From Astropecten irregularis (taxonomy: Eukaryota > Echinodermata > Asteroidea > Paxillosida > Astropectinidae): a stretch of 64,000 nt of DNA. Position numbers and translations under genes: made by a program. How positions within the stretch are numbered: the stretch's first letter is position 1; each line of letters starts with the position of its first letter. The stretch is taken from contig OZ020254.1 in NCBI GenBank assembly GCA_963971285.1, positions 16,956,932-17,020,931 of the forward strand. Reading direction: 5' to 3'. The notes beneath the pieces were generated by a model. It did no database searches. It worked only from the letters and a program-made list of their open reading frames with translations, and was not told the origin of the DNA. Positions 48,976 through 61,699 of the stretch are shown here, piece after piece.

Positions 48976-49403
48976 TAGAGCTCCGTACCTTACAGTAAAT
49001 AGTTCGTTATGCTACTGTAGATATACATGATTTTGTATCATTGATTTTTTGTAAAACTGCATTGCATAATTGCAACCTGTGGATGATTGTACACATCCCC
49101 CCCCCCCCCCCCCCACCACCAAAACTTATGTAAAGGCGGATACCCCCGCCCCCCTAGCGCTACTGAATGAAACGCCTGGCTGTAGTGCCTCAATGAGCGG
49201 GCACTGATTGGCTACTTACAATTTCAGTGGGCATGACGTACAGGGCAAAAGAACCAAAAATAGTATAGCAGCGATATACTCTTTGACTACAAACTGTGTA
49301 AATTCTGGATAGTTATATGGTTGTGTATAGCGAGCTAGTTGGAGTCAACACAACTTTGGACGTGCATGCTCTTGTGACTCCATAACCTTGCAATTAGTTG
49401 GAC

Positions 49404-52400
49404 ATGGCCGAAGACTACCCACTCCTACCACTCTCATCTCACGATTCAAGCAGCTATACCCAGGCTGACAAAGCGAAGCCTAGCAAAGATGGATTAGCAC
49501 AGGCCAAGTCCAAGAGTTTGAACCAGGGAGACGAGAACGAGTCAAGTGAACATCATGTAGTGTACAATACCAGGTGGTATATCCTGACCGTGTTCTCATT
49601 GCTTAGTTGCATGCAATCAGGCATGTGGTTTACATGGGGTGGTATTGCTGACACTGGTAAGTAGGCCTATTAGAGTCGTTGAATGCTACTTTTAAAAACA
49701 AAGTGCTAAAATTCAAGTGCTACTCTATGACGAGCACTTCACGTTCAAGAGTGGGGGCATAGGTGGCAAAGTGCGTTATGCACTCGCCTCTCACCAATGT
49801 GGCCCAGGGCACAATTTCATGGAATCCGTTACCGTTAGCAAAAATTCTTCGCTTACGGTAGCAGTATTTCACGGAAGAGTTTCCTTTTTGGTAATGGTAA
49901 GCAAGGAATTTGTGCAGAATGCATACGACAGCGAGTTAGCAGAAAATGATCACGGTTACCCGAGAAACTCTTCGCTAACCGAGAGTCTTGCTTACGGATT
50001 CCATAAAATAGATTTCACGTGTAGCAGTGCCTGTAAGCACAAAAATCGGCCGTAACGGATTCCAATAACTTGGGCCCAGGTTCGATCCCGGCTTGGGTCA
50101 TTATGTGAGTAGAGTTGTGCGTTTGGATCTCTCCTATATGCTAAGAGGGTTTTTCTCCGGGTTCTCCGATTTATGTACTATACCTTTGCGTAGCACTCGT
50201 GCATAGTGTTGAATCAGTACCACACCTCAAAAAAAAGTTACCAGTTCTAATTTCGGCCCATTGTTTTTGTTAGAGTGTATAGACATTCCTTCGTGCAAAT
50301 ATTTCTACATGCTTCACGCGGTACATTATACAGAACACGTATAAGATCCATTATGGCAAAGTATAATGAATAGCATACAAAATGCAATATGCCTAAAGTG
50401 AAGGACGAAGCACTAGTTTGATTTTTCTATACCTGCATTGTGAAGCGAATGTAATAGTGGAAACAATAGTTTATTGAATAGCACAGGCCCAGATATGAAC
50501 ACCATTGTGTTTCATCAGAATCAACACTAGACAGCGTGTCCCCAAAAAGCAAAACACTTTGTGTCGGGAACCATTATGCTAAAATTAAACTGTTTATCAC
50601 TTCAAGATTCAGTTATATGATACAACTATGTATTGGCTATCACCATGTAGAATTTAGGCAAAAACGCGCAGAAATTGGCGAAAATATGACCAAATGAAGG
50701 AGTACTGAAATTGAGAGAAAAAACAAAGACTGAATTATTGAACCTCAAAAATTCTCTTATATCACAAGAAATATATATTAAAGAGTACTCTTTCAATGGT
50801 CATAATTATTTTCGCAAATTTCTGCCTGATTTTGCCAAAATTCTACATGGTAATCGCCAAGACATGGTTGTATCATATAACTGAATCTTGAAGTGACAGA
50901 GAGTTTAATTTTAACATAATGGTTCCCGACACAGTGTTACGTTTATTCTGGGACATTACACCCTGTAATTGGAATCTTGAAGTGATAAACAGTTTGATTT
51001 TAATATTATGGTTCTCGACACAAAGTGTTGCGTTTTGTAGGGACACGCTGTTTAGTGAAAAGTAATAAATAACGCTATTGTCCTAGGCTACATAAATTCA
51101 TTTGGGATTTTATTTGGTAATTGTTTTGTACATTTCTTTTACAGCAAAGGTTGTACTGAACTGGCAAGATGACGATATTGCCCTTTTGTCCAACTGGTGT
51201 CCTATTGTCTTTATCCTAACAGGATTCATGTTCTCTTATCTACTGCTCATTAAAGGTAAGAACTAAATAAAGAAGAAATTAATTACTGTATTTCTAATAT
51301 GAAATAATCATATGATGGTGAAGGACAAGTCTTATTTGCATATTGTCTATCCCCGACCAAATCATTAATATTCATGATTAATTGCGGTATACCCGCCGCG
51401 GTATTGGATCTGATTCACCCCGCTGATCCCAGCTAGCTCGGTGGTTTAGTAGTATGACATCTGCACTAGTAAGCAGGAGGTCGTGGGTTCGAATCCCTCA
51501 TGAGCCAGCGCATGATTTTTCATGTGCACTCAACAAGCACTATTATGCAGTGCTCATCCACGTGGGTGAAAAGCAAGCCTAATTTGCATTATTTATTGGC
51601 CTAGCGGTATGGCATCTGCACTAATGAGCAGGAGGTCGTGGGTTCGAATCCCACCTGTGCTCATCCACCACGTCGGTGAAGGGCAAGCTTAATTTGCATA
51701 TGAAAGAATCAATTATTACAACCAGCGGGGAAACTGACTGGATTCATTTCAGTCATTTAAAAGTGAACACATAGAACTGACTGAAGGGGGGTCTAAACCA
51801 GTGATTGACACCGCACTGGTTCCATATCCATTGCTATAGGGGGTAGGCCTAGTTGAGACCCAGTCGGTGCCCCTTGTTGAGCACTTTGTCCCCAGACCAG
51901 CAAAGGGCAGTTGTCAATTGTGTTTGGTCAGCTGTGATGTGCCCCAACGCACCCCACTCCACCCTCATCCTTAACCCTAACCCTACTTTATACCACAGTT
52001 TACCACACGTTTTTACCTGAGGTAAGTGTGGTATCCTGAATACCACAATACACCACAGTGTGGTTTGTGTGCATGTGGTAATGCGTGGTGCATAGTACAG
52101 TCCACTGTGGAGACAGAGGTAGTGTGTGGTAAGCAGCTCTTGTCTTGTGCGGTAAGCGTAGATTGGCTGGGCCATCCAGCACTCTACCAACTAAGCTATG
52201 TTGACAGTTTCCCAAAATATCAATTACGTTTGATTGTGTGCCAGTCAGAAGACATAAATATGATAAAACCACTCATAATTATATCCAAATGATCATTGAA
52301 GACGGTAAACTGCAAAACGCGACCACTGTTTTTGTTTTTACTAACTTTGACTAACTGGTTTTTCCTTTCAGGTCTACGTTTGTGTGTTCTATGCAGTGCC

Positions 52401-52971
52401 TTGTTTCTCCTACTGGGATTGGGTATAAGATGCATCCCAGTTGGTATAGAAAATGTCAAATGGTAAGGAAAATGATAACAAAAGATAACCACTTTGTTTT
52501 TCTTTCTTTTTTAATTACACATCCATGATGGATTCTCAATAGGGCGCCATGGTGGGATCGTTGCAGCTGTTTATAGGGGGTAACGAAACGGAGGCTCAGG
52601 CTCAGGCTCCAGCACTGTCATCCATATACTAAATAATAAGGTTGTGGTTTTTCATTGAAGCTGAATCTCTGTTGTCCTTTTCAAACCAGACAATCTACTT
52701 ACTAACTGCAGCCAAAAGCCTCTATTTTGATACCTGTAATTTAGAAATGGATTCACGAAATGGAGACTGCACCGGAACCGAGCTTTGAGAAAGACCCTCG
52801 GTTTGATTGCACTGCTTCAAATGCAGGATGGATGCACCGTGAATAAGGTCTATACCATACCGGCGCTCTTACCAATTTAGCTTTCGAGCCCTAGGCCATA
52901 AAAAACAAATTGTTGTATTGGCGTAACCCGCCCGACCCAAAAATATGCCCCGACCGTAAATTTTTTAAACC

Positions 52972-53007
<36 letters not shown>

Positions 53008-56000
53008 ATCGGGAAAAAATAAAATAAAATAAAAAAATCGCAAATTTGTATGCAGATTAAAAGCTTAAAAGGAGCAAAAGATGGAAACCAGACTGGTTAA
53101 AGTTGTCATGTCATTTCTTGTCTTTATTTGACACGTCAAATACTGTGATATACAAGGGGAAAAGCATTTAATACCCCAGGAAAAATAAAATAAAAAAAAT
53201 TAAAAATCCGCCCGCCCTACCCTATTTTCCAAACCTCCGTTACGCCAATACAACATTTTGTTTATGGCCCTATGGTGTCCCTAATAGTTGTCTGTTTTAT
53301 CAAATTGTAAGATATTCAAAATTTGACGATTTACACAAAATTATCAATTATTTTCTGAAGGACAATGAACATTGCCCAGATATTTGTTGGTCTGGCTGGA
53401 CCAGTATTGCAATCAGCATCAACCGAACTCTCAGCGGTCTGGTTCCCGCCTCACCAGAGAGCTACATCCACAGCTATTGCGTCTACATCTCAAAATGTGG
53501 GTATAGCTATGTCGTTCCTGGTTGGCCCTTTGGTGGTTTCAAATATTCCTGACAGTTTAAGGTAAATAGCAATTTTGAATAATCAATAATTTCTTGATTT
53601 ATTAAGTTCACATACCCTGCCAAATTATTGTTTTCAAGTTGTATGAGAACATCTTAAAAATAGTGAATTTCTTTGAAAGAACAATAATTTTTGTTGGGTA
53701 ATTTTCATTTGTGTGTTTTTGTGTTTTTTGGTTTAAATCTCCAGTTCAAAGCCTTTGGACCCAGTTGTGAAGATGTATTACTTCAATCAAATAATGGAAC
53801 TTATGTACATAGGTATGGTATACCTTTATGCGTAATATTTTATGTACCACACACATAATTTGTATGTACATGTAATTTAACTCCTCAAATCCCACATAAT
53901 TGATTTAATGTATAGCGAAAGAAGAAATAATTTTAATTTTACAAGGCCATGTCTGAAACAAATCACTCTTGGCTGCGTATGTGGATGTAAGTGTGCAAAC
54001 AATAAACTTTGGCACCCAAGAATGATTGGCTTTGGCACCCAAGAATGATTGACTTTGGCACCCAAGAATGATTGACTTTGGCACCCAAGAATGGTTGACT
54101 TTGGCACCCAAGAATGATTGACTTTGGCACCCAAGAATGATTGACTTTGGCACCCAAGAATGATTGACTTTGGCACCCAAGAATGGTTGACTTTGGCACC
54201 CAAGAATGATTGACTTTGGCACCCAAGAATGATTGACTTTGGCACCCAAGAATGGTTGACTTTGGCACCCAAGAATGATTGACTTTGGCACCCAAGAATG
54301 ATTGACTCTGGCACCCAAGAATGGTTGACTTTGGCACCCAAGAATGATTGGCTTTGGCACCTAAGAATGGTTGACTTTGGCACCCAAGAATGATTGACTT
54401 TGGCACCCAAGAATGATTGACTTTGGCACCCAAGAATGATTGACTTTGGCACCCAATAATGGTTGACTTTGGCACCGAAGAATGATTGACTTTGGCACCT
54501 AAGAATGGTTGACTTTGGCACCCAAGAATGGTTGACTTTGGCACCCAAGAATGATTGACTTTGGCACCCAAGAATGGTTGACTTTGGCACCCAAGAATGG
54601 TTGACTTTGGCACCAAAGAATGATTGACTTTGGCACCCAAGAATGGTTGACTTTGGCACCCAAGAATGGTTGACTTTGGCACCCAAGAATGGTTGACTTT
54701 GGCACCCAAGAATGATTGACTTTGGCACCCAAGAATGATTGACTTTGGCACCCAAGAATGATTGACTTTGGCACCCAAGAATGATTGACTTTGGTACACA
54801 GTGATTGCATTCTTCTTTCGAACTTCTTCCCATAATATTGTGTGTTTGTTTTCAGTGTGTGGAGCTACAGCCATTGTAGTCGTCGCAGCGCTGTTGTACT
54901 TTCCAGAGAAGCCACCAACTTCACCCAGCCCGACTGCCACAAAGTCCCGAGACGGATTCAAAGAGGGATACCTTAAGATGTTCAAGTAAGGTTGCTGAAC
55001 GTCTGTATGTTGTCTGTCAAGTTCAAGGCCTATAGCTTTATCCCTTGCCATTCACATGAATGGGGATTTTACAGGTTCCGGCTCCATTTCGTTAATCACT
55101 TCTAAAATAACGGGTATCAAAATAAGAGGCTTTTGTTAGGAAGTAGATTCTCTGCTTTGAAAAGGAAAACAGAGCTTCAGCAGTTTCGATGAAAAACCAC
55201 AACCTGTATTTTCAGCTTATGGATGTCAGAGCATGAGCCTGAGCCTCTGTTTCGTAAACGCCTATATAGGTACACGTTTATTTTATGTTGTCCTCTCGTT
55301 TTCCTATCATTTAGGAGTGCCAATTTTTGGATTGTCGCAGCAGCATACAGCATAACTGGTGGAGTATTCGCCGGCTGGAGCACTCAGATGGACACCATCT
55401 TTCAAAGTTCATTGGACGTTGACCAGGTATTCATTGACCACTCTACCAATGAACTCTTTTTGGCAAGAAAACCTGTAATTGGTGATAGATAATAACTAAA
55501 GGTGACAACATCAGAGGTTCAGTAATCGAGGAATGAAGAATGGAAGTAGTGAGATCCTTGAATATAAATTCGGACTGATCACCAAAAAGCTTCACGTCTT
55601 TCTTCCCTTTTTTGGAGGGCACTCAGTTTTCAAACAAACAAGTTAACTTTACCTTAACATGTTCACAGTTTGTCCATCATTCTACTGCATGCTTTTGCTA
55701 GGTTTCTTTATCAAATTATGGCCTGTTGATGGTGGCACTGATAAAACAAGTCAATCAGTATGGAGATCATCAAGATAAATGATCACAAACTCAGATCTTG
55801 TTAAATGAAATCAAAATTTGAGCGCAGTGACAAAAAGGGCGCCAAAGTTTAAGAGAAAATTAAACTTCATTTGAAAGAATGGGACGTGGATCCTTAAGAG
55901 AAGACAGGTACAAATGAGAAGCTTTGAAATTCGTGCTTTCATTAACATTGTTGTATTATCTTCTTATGTTATGTAGACGTTTGCATTAGCTAATGCTAAA

Positions 56001-58892
56001 TGGAAGTTGGTCTTAATCGGCTTACTGAAGTTTACTTTTTCGTCATTGTTACAGAGAACCATTGGTCAAATTGGGTGTTTGAGTAATATAACAGCTTTAA
56101 TAGGCGGTCTGGCGGTTGCAAGGTGAGTTTGAATTGAATGTTGAAGACATTTAGTAGTAAAATCACTTGATGTCTTGATCCTTTCTCAGGATCTTTCTCA
56201 AAGGCTAGAAAGAGGACGATACGGTCCATGTTATGTAAATCAGTCATTGTTTAGTCTTTTGACCTACATTTTGTTTTAAATCCAAATAATTATGTCAATC
56301 CGAATGAATATAAAATGGATTAATATAATTTTACTGAATGTTTTCTTTTTTAGATTAGTGGATATAATCAGTGGTCGGATGAAGCTAGTTCTTATAGTAC
56401 TCGTTCTTGGGGCGTGCATTGGCTCCTTGTGGTGTGTCCTTCTATCAATGAGCTACATCTCCTATAACTTAGGTAAGCTCCCGACCGAATGGTGAACCGT
56501 TAAACTTTGGAGTAGTCTGCTATGGTGATAAATATTTACATGGAACTGACATTTTGTTGCTTGTTGTTGATGTTGATATCATATGTGATCAGGGGACAAT
56601 TTCAGAGACCTGCTTAAGCAACCAAATTTGCTTAAGCACCAAAAGAGTGGTAAAAACAATCAGTATGCCAGCCAAAACTCCTTGTAAATGCTATGCTCAG
56701 AAAATGGCCGAATACAAGTCAGAAGCAGTAAACATCTATTAAAGGTATAATAATACATGATTGGTAAAGGTCGCAGATCAGCACCCACATTTTGTCTGAT
56801 CCAGCATGTACATGAAATAGATAATCCTTTAAATTTGACCTCAATCGGACATCTAAGTCACAAGAAAAAAGTGAAAAACCAACTCAATTTTTCTTATAAA
56901 AACAAACAATGATTTTAATCTTACCCCGAGATCAAAACTCAGTGTTTTCGGTCCCTGACAGTTAAGTTATACGTAAATCTGTGAACATTTCTGTTTTGGT
57001 ATATTACAAATCCTGTATATTTAAGCATCAAAAAGGGCAACAACTGGGCAACATGTTACTGAAAATGTTACCGAAATTGTACACTCTGCTTAACCCTTTC
57101 CTAGAAGTGTGTGGTTCTGAAAAGAACCGATTATAAGTTATCTCGACGGTTTTACTTCTCCGCCCACTTCTACTTTACTCTCTAAATGTAAAAGAGTGAA
57201 AAGCCACTCTTTGAAGAGCCATATGAGGGACAACTCTTTTTCGAGCTTTCTTCCACTCTTGTAGAGTGAAGTTTGCATCGTTTTGAGTGATTTTTCACTC
57301 TGGCCCAGAGTGCAAGCCACTCCAAAAGAGTGAAATAGCCACCACTATTTTTCAAGAGCCATATGAAGGACTGAACTCAATTTTAAACGAGTGCATGATA
57401 TTTCTTACTATTTTGCATTTGGACTATTTTGAATCCTACTTATGTAACTGTTTCACTTACATGTCTTATGCACAATATGGAGACATCAATCCTTTATGCC
57501 ATTTGAACCTTAAAATACGGATTCATCTAACAATGTGTTTCTTCATCTTGTAGTGAGTCTGTACATAGCCTGTATCAGCATAGGCACTTGCTTGAATGCA
57601 TCCACACCGATCTTTTTTGAGATGACCGTAGAGGGCATGTACCCAGTATCTGAGGGTAACATCACTATGGTGCTGTCGTACCTTCACAACACAGCCAGTC
57701 TCATTTTCTTGCTGTTTCTTATGGTTCCTTATATTGGTAAGAATGCCTACATTTTGAAGCCTCTTTTACATAATTATGACATGTTTATTTAGGCCTACAT
57801 ATGCAGGTTTATGCTTGGTTATCATTTAGTGTATGTGCTGAGAAAGAAGTTCCATAGTTCTACTGGGGTAGATTTCACCAAACTCATCGTAACTTACTAT
57901 CAATCGTATGACTTGTGATACGTTGCAGTCCCATGTAGAAGTCGAAGGATACGATGGTTTATACTTCGTATCTCGAGTTACGATCGATCGTAGGGCTTCG
58001 TGAAATCGACCCCTGGAATTAAATGTGTAAAATTTTATCATGAAATTGCATTACATAAAAAACAAAGATGTTGCGGCGTTGTAAATGGCAATTGATTAGT
58101 GTACATTGATTTGAGATGGTTGGTGTGTAGTTCCATAATGCTGTACTAAATGCTGTACTAATATCATTAAACTAAAACAAGTTCTGGGTCGATTTCACCA
58201 AACTCATCGTAACTTACGATCGATCGTAGGACTAGTGATGTATTGCAGCCCTATACGTATGATACGATGGTTATCTTTCGTAACTCGAGTTACGCTCGAT
58301 CGTAGGGCTTCGTTGAAGGGAGCATGATAGGATTTGCAAGGCCTCCAATCAAGTTATTGAGTTTGAGACAGAAAATTGACTCAACAGTTCGTAAACAGTG
58401 TCAACAGTCACCATGGGAAATCTTGGTTCATCAGATGCTGGGTTTTTCAAGGAAATCAAGTGTCTTTTAAAAAGATCGTTCGCCCGAAGTCCGAACGATA
58501 TAGGAGCATTTCGAAAGCGTGGTGTAACCGTGAAGGATTCGGAGGAGGGCAAGATTATTTCGGCCGTATTTCTATCCAGATGAACAAAGTGTAAAAAGGT
58601 ACATGAAACAACGTCTGTAAGGAAGTTTAAGACCTTCACTTTTGTTTAAGTACTAAATTCATTCAAAACGCACATCTTTGCAAATCCTATATGCTCCCTT
58701 TAAGACACAATTTTGTGCTTGTATTGGGAATTTGAGTGAATGAAGCTGTGTTTTGTTTGGTCTTATGTTATAGGTGTGATGTGGATGAACTGGTTTCTTC
58801 TGTGTGCTGTGAGTGTGGCACTTCTCCTCTTGATATTATACAAGGAACGTTACAATCGCCTGGATGAAGACATGACAGAGAGTACGAGCTAG
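49404..58892 (+). CDS. SLC49A4: SLC49A4 (DIRC2), lysosomal MFS metabolite transporter
   Basis: A 12-helix major facilitator protein of the lysosomal membrane; the mammalian protein is an electrogenic H+-coupled transporter, reported to export pyridoxine. Eleven exons: 49404-49656, 51145-51255, 52372-52462, 53361-53561, 53745-53812, 54856-54985, 55315-55426, 56055-56122, 56354-56472, 57554-57736, 58774-58892; 1455 nt, 484 aa (human 478). E3-D-Y-P-L-L8 is an acidic dileucine lysosomal signal in the place of the human one. Helix 1 is about residues 58-80 (WYILTVFSLL). Family blocks are WFPPHQRATSTAIAS, FLVGPLVV, GGVFAGWS and STPIFFEMTVEGMYPVSEG. Intron 5 holds the 23 bp minisatellite. FLVCR1/2 and SLC49A3 are relatives; the dileucine motif and conserved blocks favour SLC49A4. 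Confidence 0.93.
49795..50060. mobile_element. Miniature element with CATGGAATCCGTTA ends
   Basis: ATTTCATGGAATCCGTTACCG at the left and GATTCCATAAAATAGATTTC plus CGTAACGGATTCC at the right are imperfect inverted ends. It lies in SLC49A4 intron 1. Confidence 0.5.
50536..51055. repeat. Fold-back with a duplicated right arm
   Basis: The left arm (ACAGCGTGTCCCCAAAAAGC, ATGATACAACTATGTATTGGC, CACCATGTAGAATTT) is matched inversely at 50820-50955. Its outer part is matched again at 50967-51055 (GGAATCTTGAAGTGATAAAC to GGGACACGCTGT). It lies in SLC49A4 intron 1. Confidence 0.7.
51432..51790 (+). repeat. tRNA-like repeats and one arm of the tRNA-bearing element
   Basis: Two tRNA-like units share CATCTGCACTA, GAGCAGGAGG or AAGCAGGAGG, and GTCGTGGGTTCGAATCCC (51437-51505, 51597-51660). 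The second has a perfect T arm but an 8 nt anticodon loop and no acceptor stem, so it is not a tRNA gene. At 51700-51790 lies GGGGAAACTGACTGG and AAAAGTGAACACATAG, an arm of the 62.9 kb element. Confidence 0.6.
52584..52795. mobile_element. GAGCCT-ended miniature element
   Basis: CGAAACGGAGGCTCAGGCTC to GAACCGAGCTTTGAG, with the family interior. It lies in SLC49A4 intron 3. Confidence 0.7.
52845..53300 (-). mobile_element. tRNA-like element carrying an inserted miniature element
   Basis: A minus-strand tRNA-like head (CCGGCGCTCTTACCAATTTAGC) runs into an inserted element (about 52889-53272) with ends GGGCCATAAACAAAATGTTG and the complement of TGTTGTATTGGCGTAAC. After it the host resumes as TGGTGTCCCTAATAGTTG. 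Confidence 0.55.
54006..54796. repeat. 23 bp minisatellite, about 34 units
   Basis: Units of TTTGGCACCCAAGAATGATT plus GAC repeat with a common A/G variant (GAATGATTG or GAATGGTTG). The unit has no stop codon in any minus-strand frame, so three overlapping frames of 100-360 codons appear there; they encode only the translated repeat. It lies in SLC49A4 intron 5. Confidence 0.95.
55066..55263. mobile_element. GAGCCT-ended miniature element
   Basis: GGTTCCGGCTCCATTTCG to GAGCATGAGCCTGAGCCTCTGTTTCG; it ends about 50 bp before an SLC49A4 exon. Confidence 0.7.
56590..57020. mobile_element. GCTTAAG element fragment abutting a TTAA family 2 element
   Basis: GACAATTTCAGAGACCTGCTTAAGC to GAAGCAGTAAACATC is the left part of a GCTTAAG element. 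It stops at TTAA (56739-56742), after which a reverse family 2 copy (56743-57020) runs to CAAATCCTGTATAT and TTAA (57021-57024). Confidence 0.65.
57113..57128 (-). other. Histone-mRNA-like 3' stem-loop (orphan)
   Basis: On the minus strand GGTTCTTTTCAGAACC has a 6 bp stem and the canonical TTTC loop, followed by ACACACTTCTAGGAAAGGG, which includes a purine run as a histone downstream element would. No histone frame precedes it. It lies in SLC49A4 intron 9. Confidence 0.45.
57864..58316. mobile_element. Two CGATTTCAC-ended hairpin elements
   Basis: 57864-58015: GGTAGATTTCACCAAACTCATCG to GGGCTTCGTGAAATCGACCCC. 58186-58316: GGTCGATTTCACCAAACTCATCG to CGATCGTAGGGCTTCG. Both carry the palindrome CGATCGATCG or a variant. 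They lie in SLC49A4 intron 10. Confidence 0.75.
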
Positions 58893-59824
58893 AAGGCTGA
58901 TGCGTCTTACTTCATTATGAAAATTGAACCAACTCGGGATCAATATGTCTTTCAGTTATTGTTTGATTAATTTGGTGTTTAGTATAGGAGTAATGACACA
59001 AGAAAATGACTCAAAAAAGACAACTCGATTTTTTTCGAAAATGTGTACGAACGAGAGGTCTGATGTGACTGACGTGTCTTGCGTTATTATACTCGTGCAT
59101 TTATAGCCGTGCATTTATGCCTCCAGTAAAGGACACTTCAAGAGGTGCTCCTTAGTTTGTGGCTCAGTGCCACATATACAGGTCATGATAATATTATCAT
59201 CAGGGGTGCACCCCCATAAATAGTCCCAAAATCGCGTCCGCCGAGCTCATTAATAAAAAGTATACACTCAATAATTATATTATAAATTAGAGGGTTCTGA
59301 GAGCGAAGGATTGAAGAAATATGGCACTGGACTTCCTGCCTGGACTGTGGGCTTCCATCTACTCTTCACTAGTCGCGACTAGTCAACTAGTCGGGTTTTC
59401 TGCCCAGCACTATACTTCCATTTATGTTGTCCATTTATGATGCAATTGGGTGAGAAAGTGTGTCTATTTAAGCCACTTTGCAGAGGGATGTTTTTTTTAA
59501 TGGCTTCTTTGACGGGAGTGAACCATACTTTGTTTTAGGGGTGGTCGGCTGAGGATGAGTATATCTCAAACATTCAATGGTCAACCTGCCATAAAATGAA
59601 AAGAACATGAAAGGTGACATGTTCATCATCATTTTTCTGTGCAACCTGAACACCTGTTCTGAGTATTTTTAAATGATTTTTGAAGCATTGGGAGTTATCA
59701 CTGTTGTCTATGGGAGTTTATTTATTTGGATGCAACCTCATTGTCTTGGAAGCCCCACTTCTTGAGAGACACCCTGCATCGACCAGTCCCAGTTCTCAGT
59801 CTGTTGAGGCATTTCCACACAGTC

Positions 59825-60072
59825 CAGGGGCCAATTACATAGAGCTGCTTAAGTAATTTTTTTGTGCTTAAGCATGAAAAGTCTTCCTTGATCAAACAGG
59901 ATTACCAACCAAATTTTCATGCGATGTTTACTGCTTTTGACTTGTATTCGGTCATTGTTCACTGAGCATAACATTCACAAGAAGTTTTGGCTGGCCTACT
60001 GATTATATTTACAAGGTTTTTGGTGCTTAAGCAAATTTCGATGCTTAAGCAGCTCTATGAAATTGGAAGGTT
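59825..60072. mobile_element. GCTTAAG-ended miniature element, full copy
   Basis: GGGGCCAATTACATAGAGCTGCTTAAG and GCTTAAGCAGCTCTATGAAATTGG are the inverted ends. Confidence 0.8.
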
Positions 60073-60823
60073 TGCTAGTGTATTTTGATCATTCTGTTAA
60101 AAACAGATTATAAGGCTTTTTTCGAATATGATATAATATTTCATAACATAATATAAAATTATATACCAAGACATTGAGTGGTGGAGCTAGTGTTTCAATT
60201 AATATTTATTCAATTAGTGGTTATCTAAATGGATTTCATGGATTGGGTTTACTGCAATAACATAATAAGGGTATAGACGAGGTAAGTGAGTAACTACACT
60301 GTATACGCATTAAAATAACCTACATAAACTGTTGTGTGGTGTATAATGGCATTTTTCTTTAAACTGTGTCATGCACATACAATAGGTGTATTTATAATTT
60401 CACCTATAGGTATATTTAACCTTATGTAAGCTTATTCAAAATACTGCTGTTTAGAAAATTGCTAAAAATGGCAGAGCATAATGTTCGCAAAGGTTCAGTT
60501 GATATCATTGTTGAAGTTTACATTGAAGTCAATAACGTGCCAACATATTGTGTTCATGTAAAAATGTACTTGTACTTATATACAGCATTAATCTTTGTGC
60601 GAAGTTGATGTTTACATAAATACATCGTACGTAGTAAACATCAGGATAGTATTGATATACGCATGAGTGTACGTAGGCCAAACTGGGTTGGTTTTGTCTT
60701 TGTCATTTTTTTTTCGTTGAGAAATTTGGACCTTAAAGAAAACCAGTGAGTCACAAAATATCAGGTCTCGTTCTCAGGTTATGAAATACATTACATCGTA
60801 TGTCAGCTCTGTTGCACTCAGAA

Positions 60824-61191
60824 TTCAACATCATACTTTTGTTTCATTATCACAGAAATGCAGATTAATGGGCAAAAATATCAAGACAGATACAGTAACA
60901 GTCACCAGTCTTTTTGAAAATTTCAGTCCCATAAGGTGCCCACGTTTTTTTAGAAAACAGTGAAAAACAGCCACAGTATTTCTTAAGTCTTTTCTCTTTT
61001 TATTTTTGATCTTTTAAAAGATAAAAAGAAAATGTGCTCGCTGTTTTACTAATTTCTGGCTAAATACACCATTTCAGGTGGAAAAATGTTAACGGTATGT
61101 TTCTAGCACCACCATCTTCATACCCTTTAAGTTATACGTAAATCTGTGAACATTTCTGTTTTGGTTTCTTACCAAAGTATGATACATACCT
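60824..61191 (+). mobile_element. TTAA miniature element, family 1
   Basis: AACATCATACTTTTG to CCAAAGTATGATACATACCT, followed by TTAA at 61192-61195; the left TTAA is lost. Confidence 0.75.
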
Positions 61192-61365
61192 TTAAGAGAC
61201 AGCCATTAATTTTTTCACAATTTTGGTGTATAAATTACACTTTGGAGCCATTTTTCGTGGTTTTCAAAGATGACGTTTATGACAGTTGAAAAGTTTGAAA
61301 AAATTCATGACAACAAAAACCATGAATAAATTGCAGCTGCCACTTTACCAACCCTGTGGGGGTTG

Positions 61366-61655
<290 letters not shown>

Positions 61656-61699
61656 GCCTTAAAAACTCGCAATTAGTGATTGCTTGGTTTACTTTTACT

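Larger units (their letters stand above)
41185..49403. other. Intergenic region between HSPA9 and SLC49A4
   Basis: The first 2.6 kb may be HSPA9 3' UTR, since the first AATAAA I see is at 43776. It then holds hairpin elements at 41.9, 42.2, 42.7, 43.1 and 45.7 kb, plain sequence at 43.8-45.6 kb with a weak first-exon-like ATGGCTGCAACAACACG at 44414, a partial TTAA element (about 45.88-46.05 kb), the 150 bp array, a GCTTAAG element (47672-47898) and a TTAA family 2 fragment (48569-48715). No supported gene was found. Confidence 0.6.

Noticed and set aside
51597-51660. A true tRNA gene
   Set aside because: The T arm and boxes are good, but the anticodon loop has 8 nt and no acceptor stem pairs; a sister unit lies just upstream. 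It is a tRNA-derived repeat.
53877-55051. Long minus-strand frames (up to 362 codons) over the 23 bp repeat
   Set aside because: All frames repeat one peptide cycle, exist only because the unit lacks stops, and overlap each other. They lie in an SLC49A4 intron.
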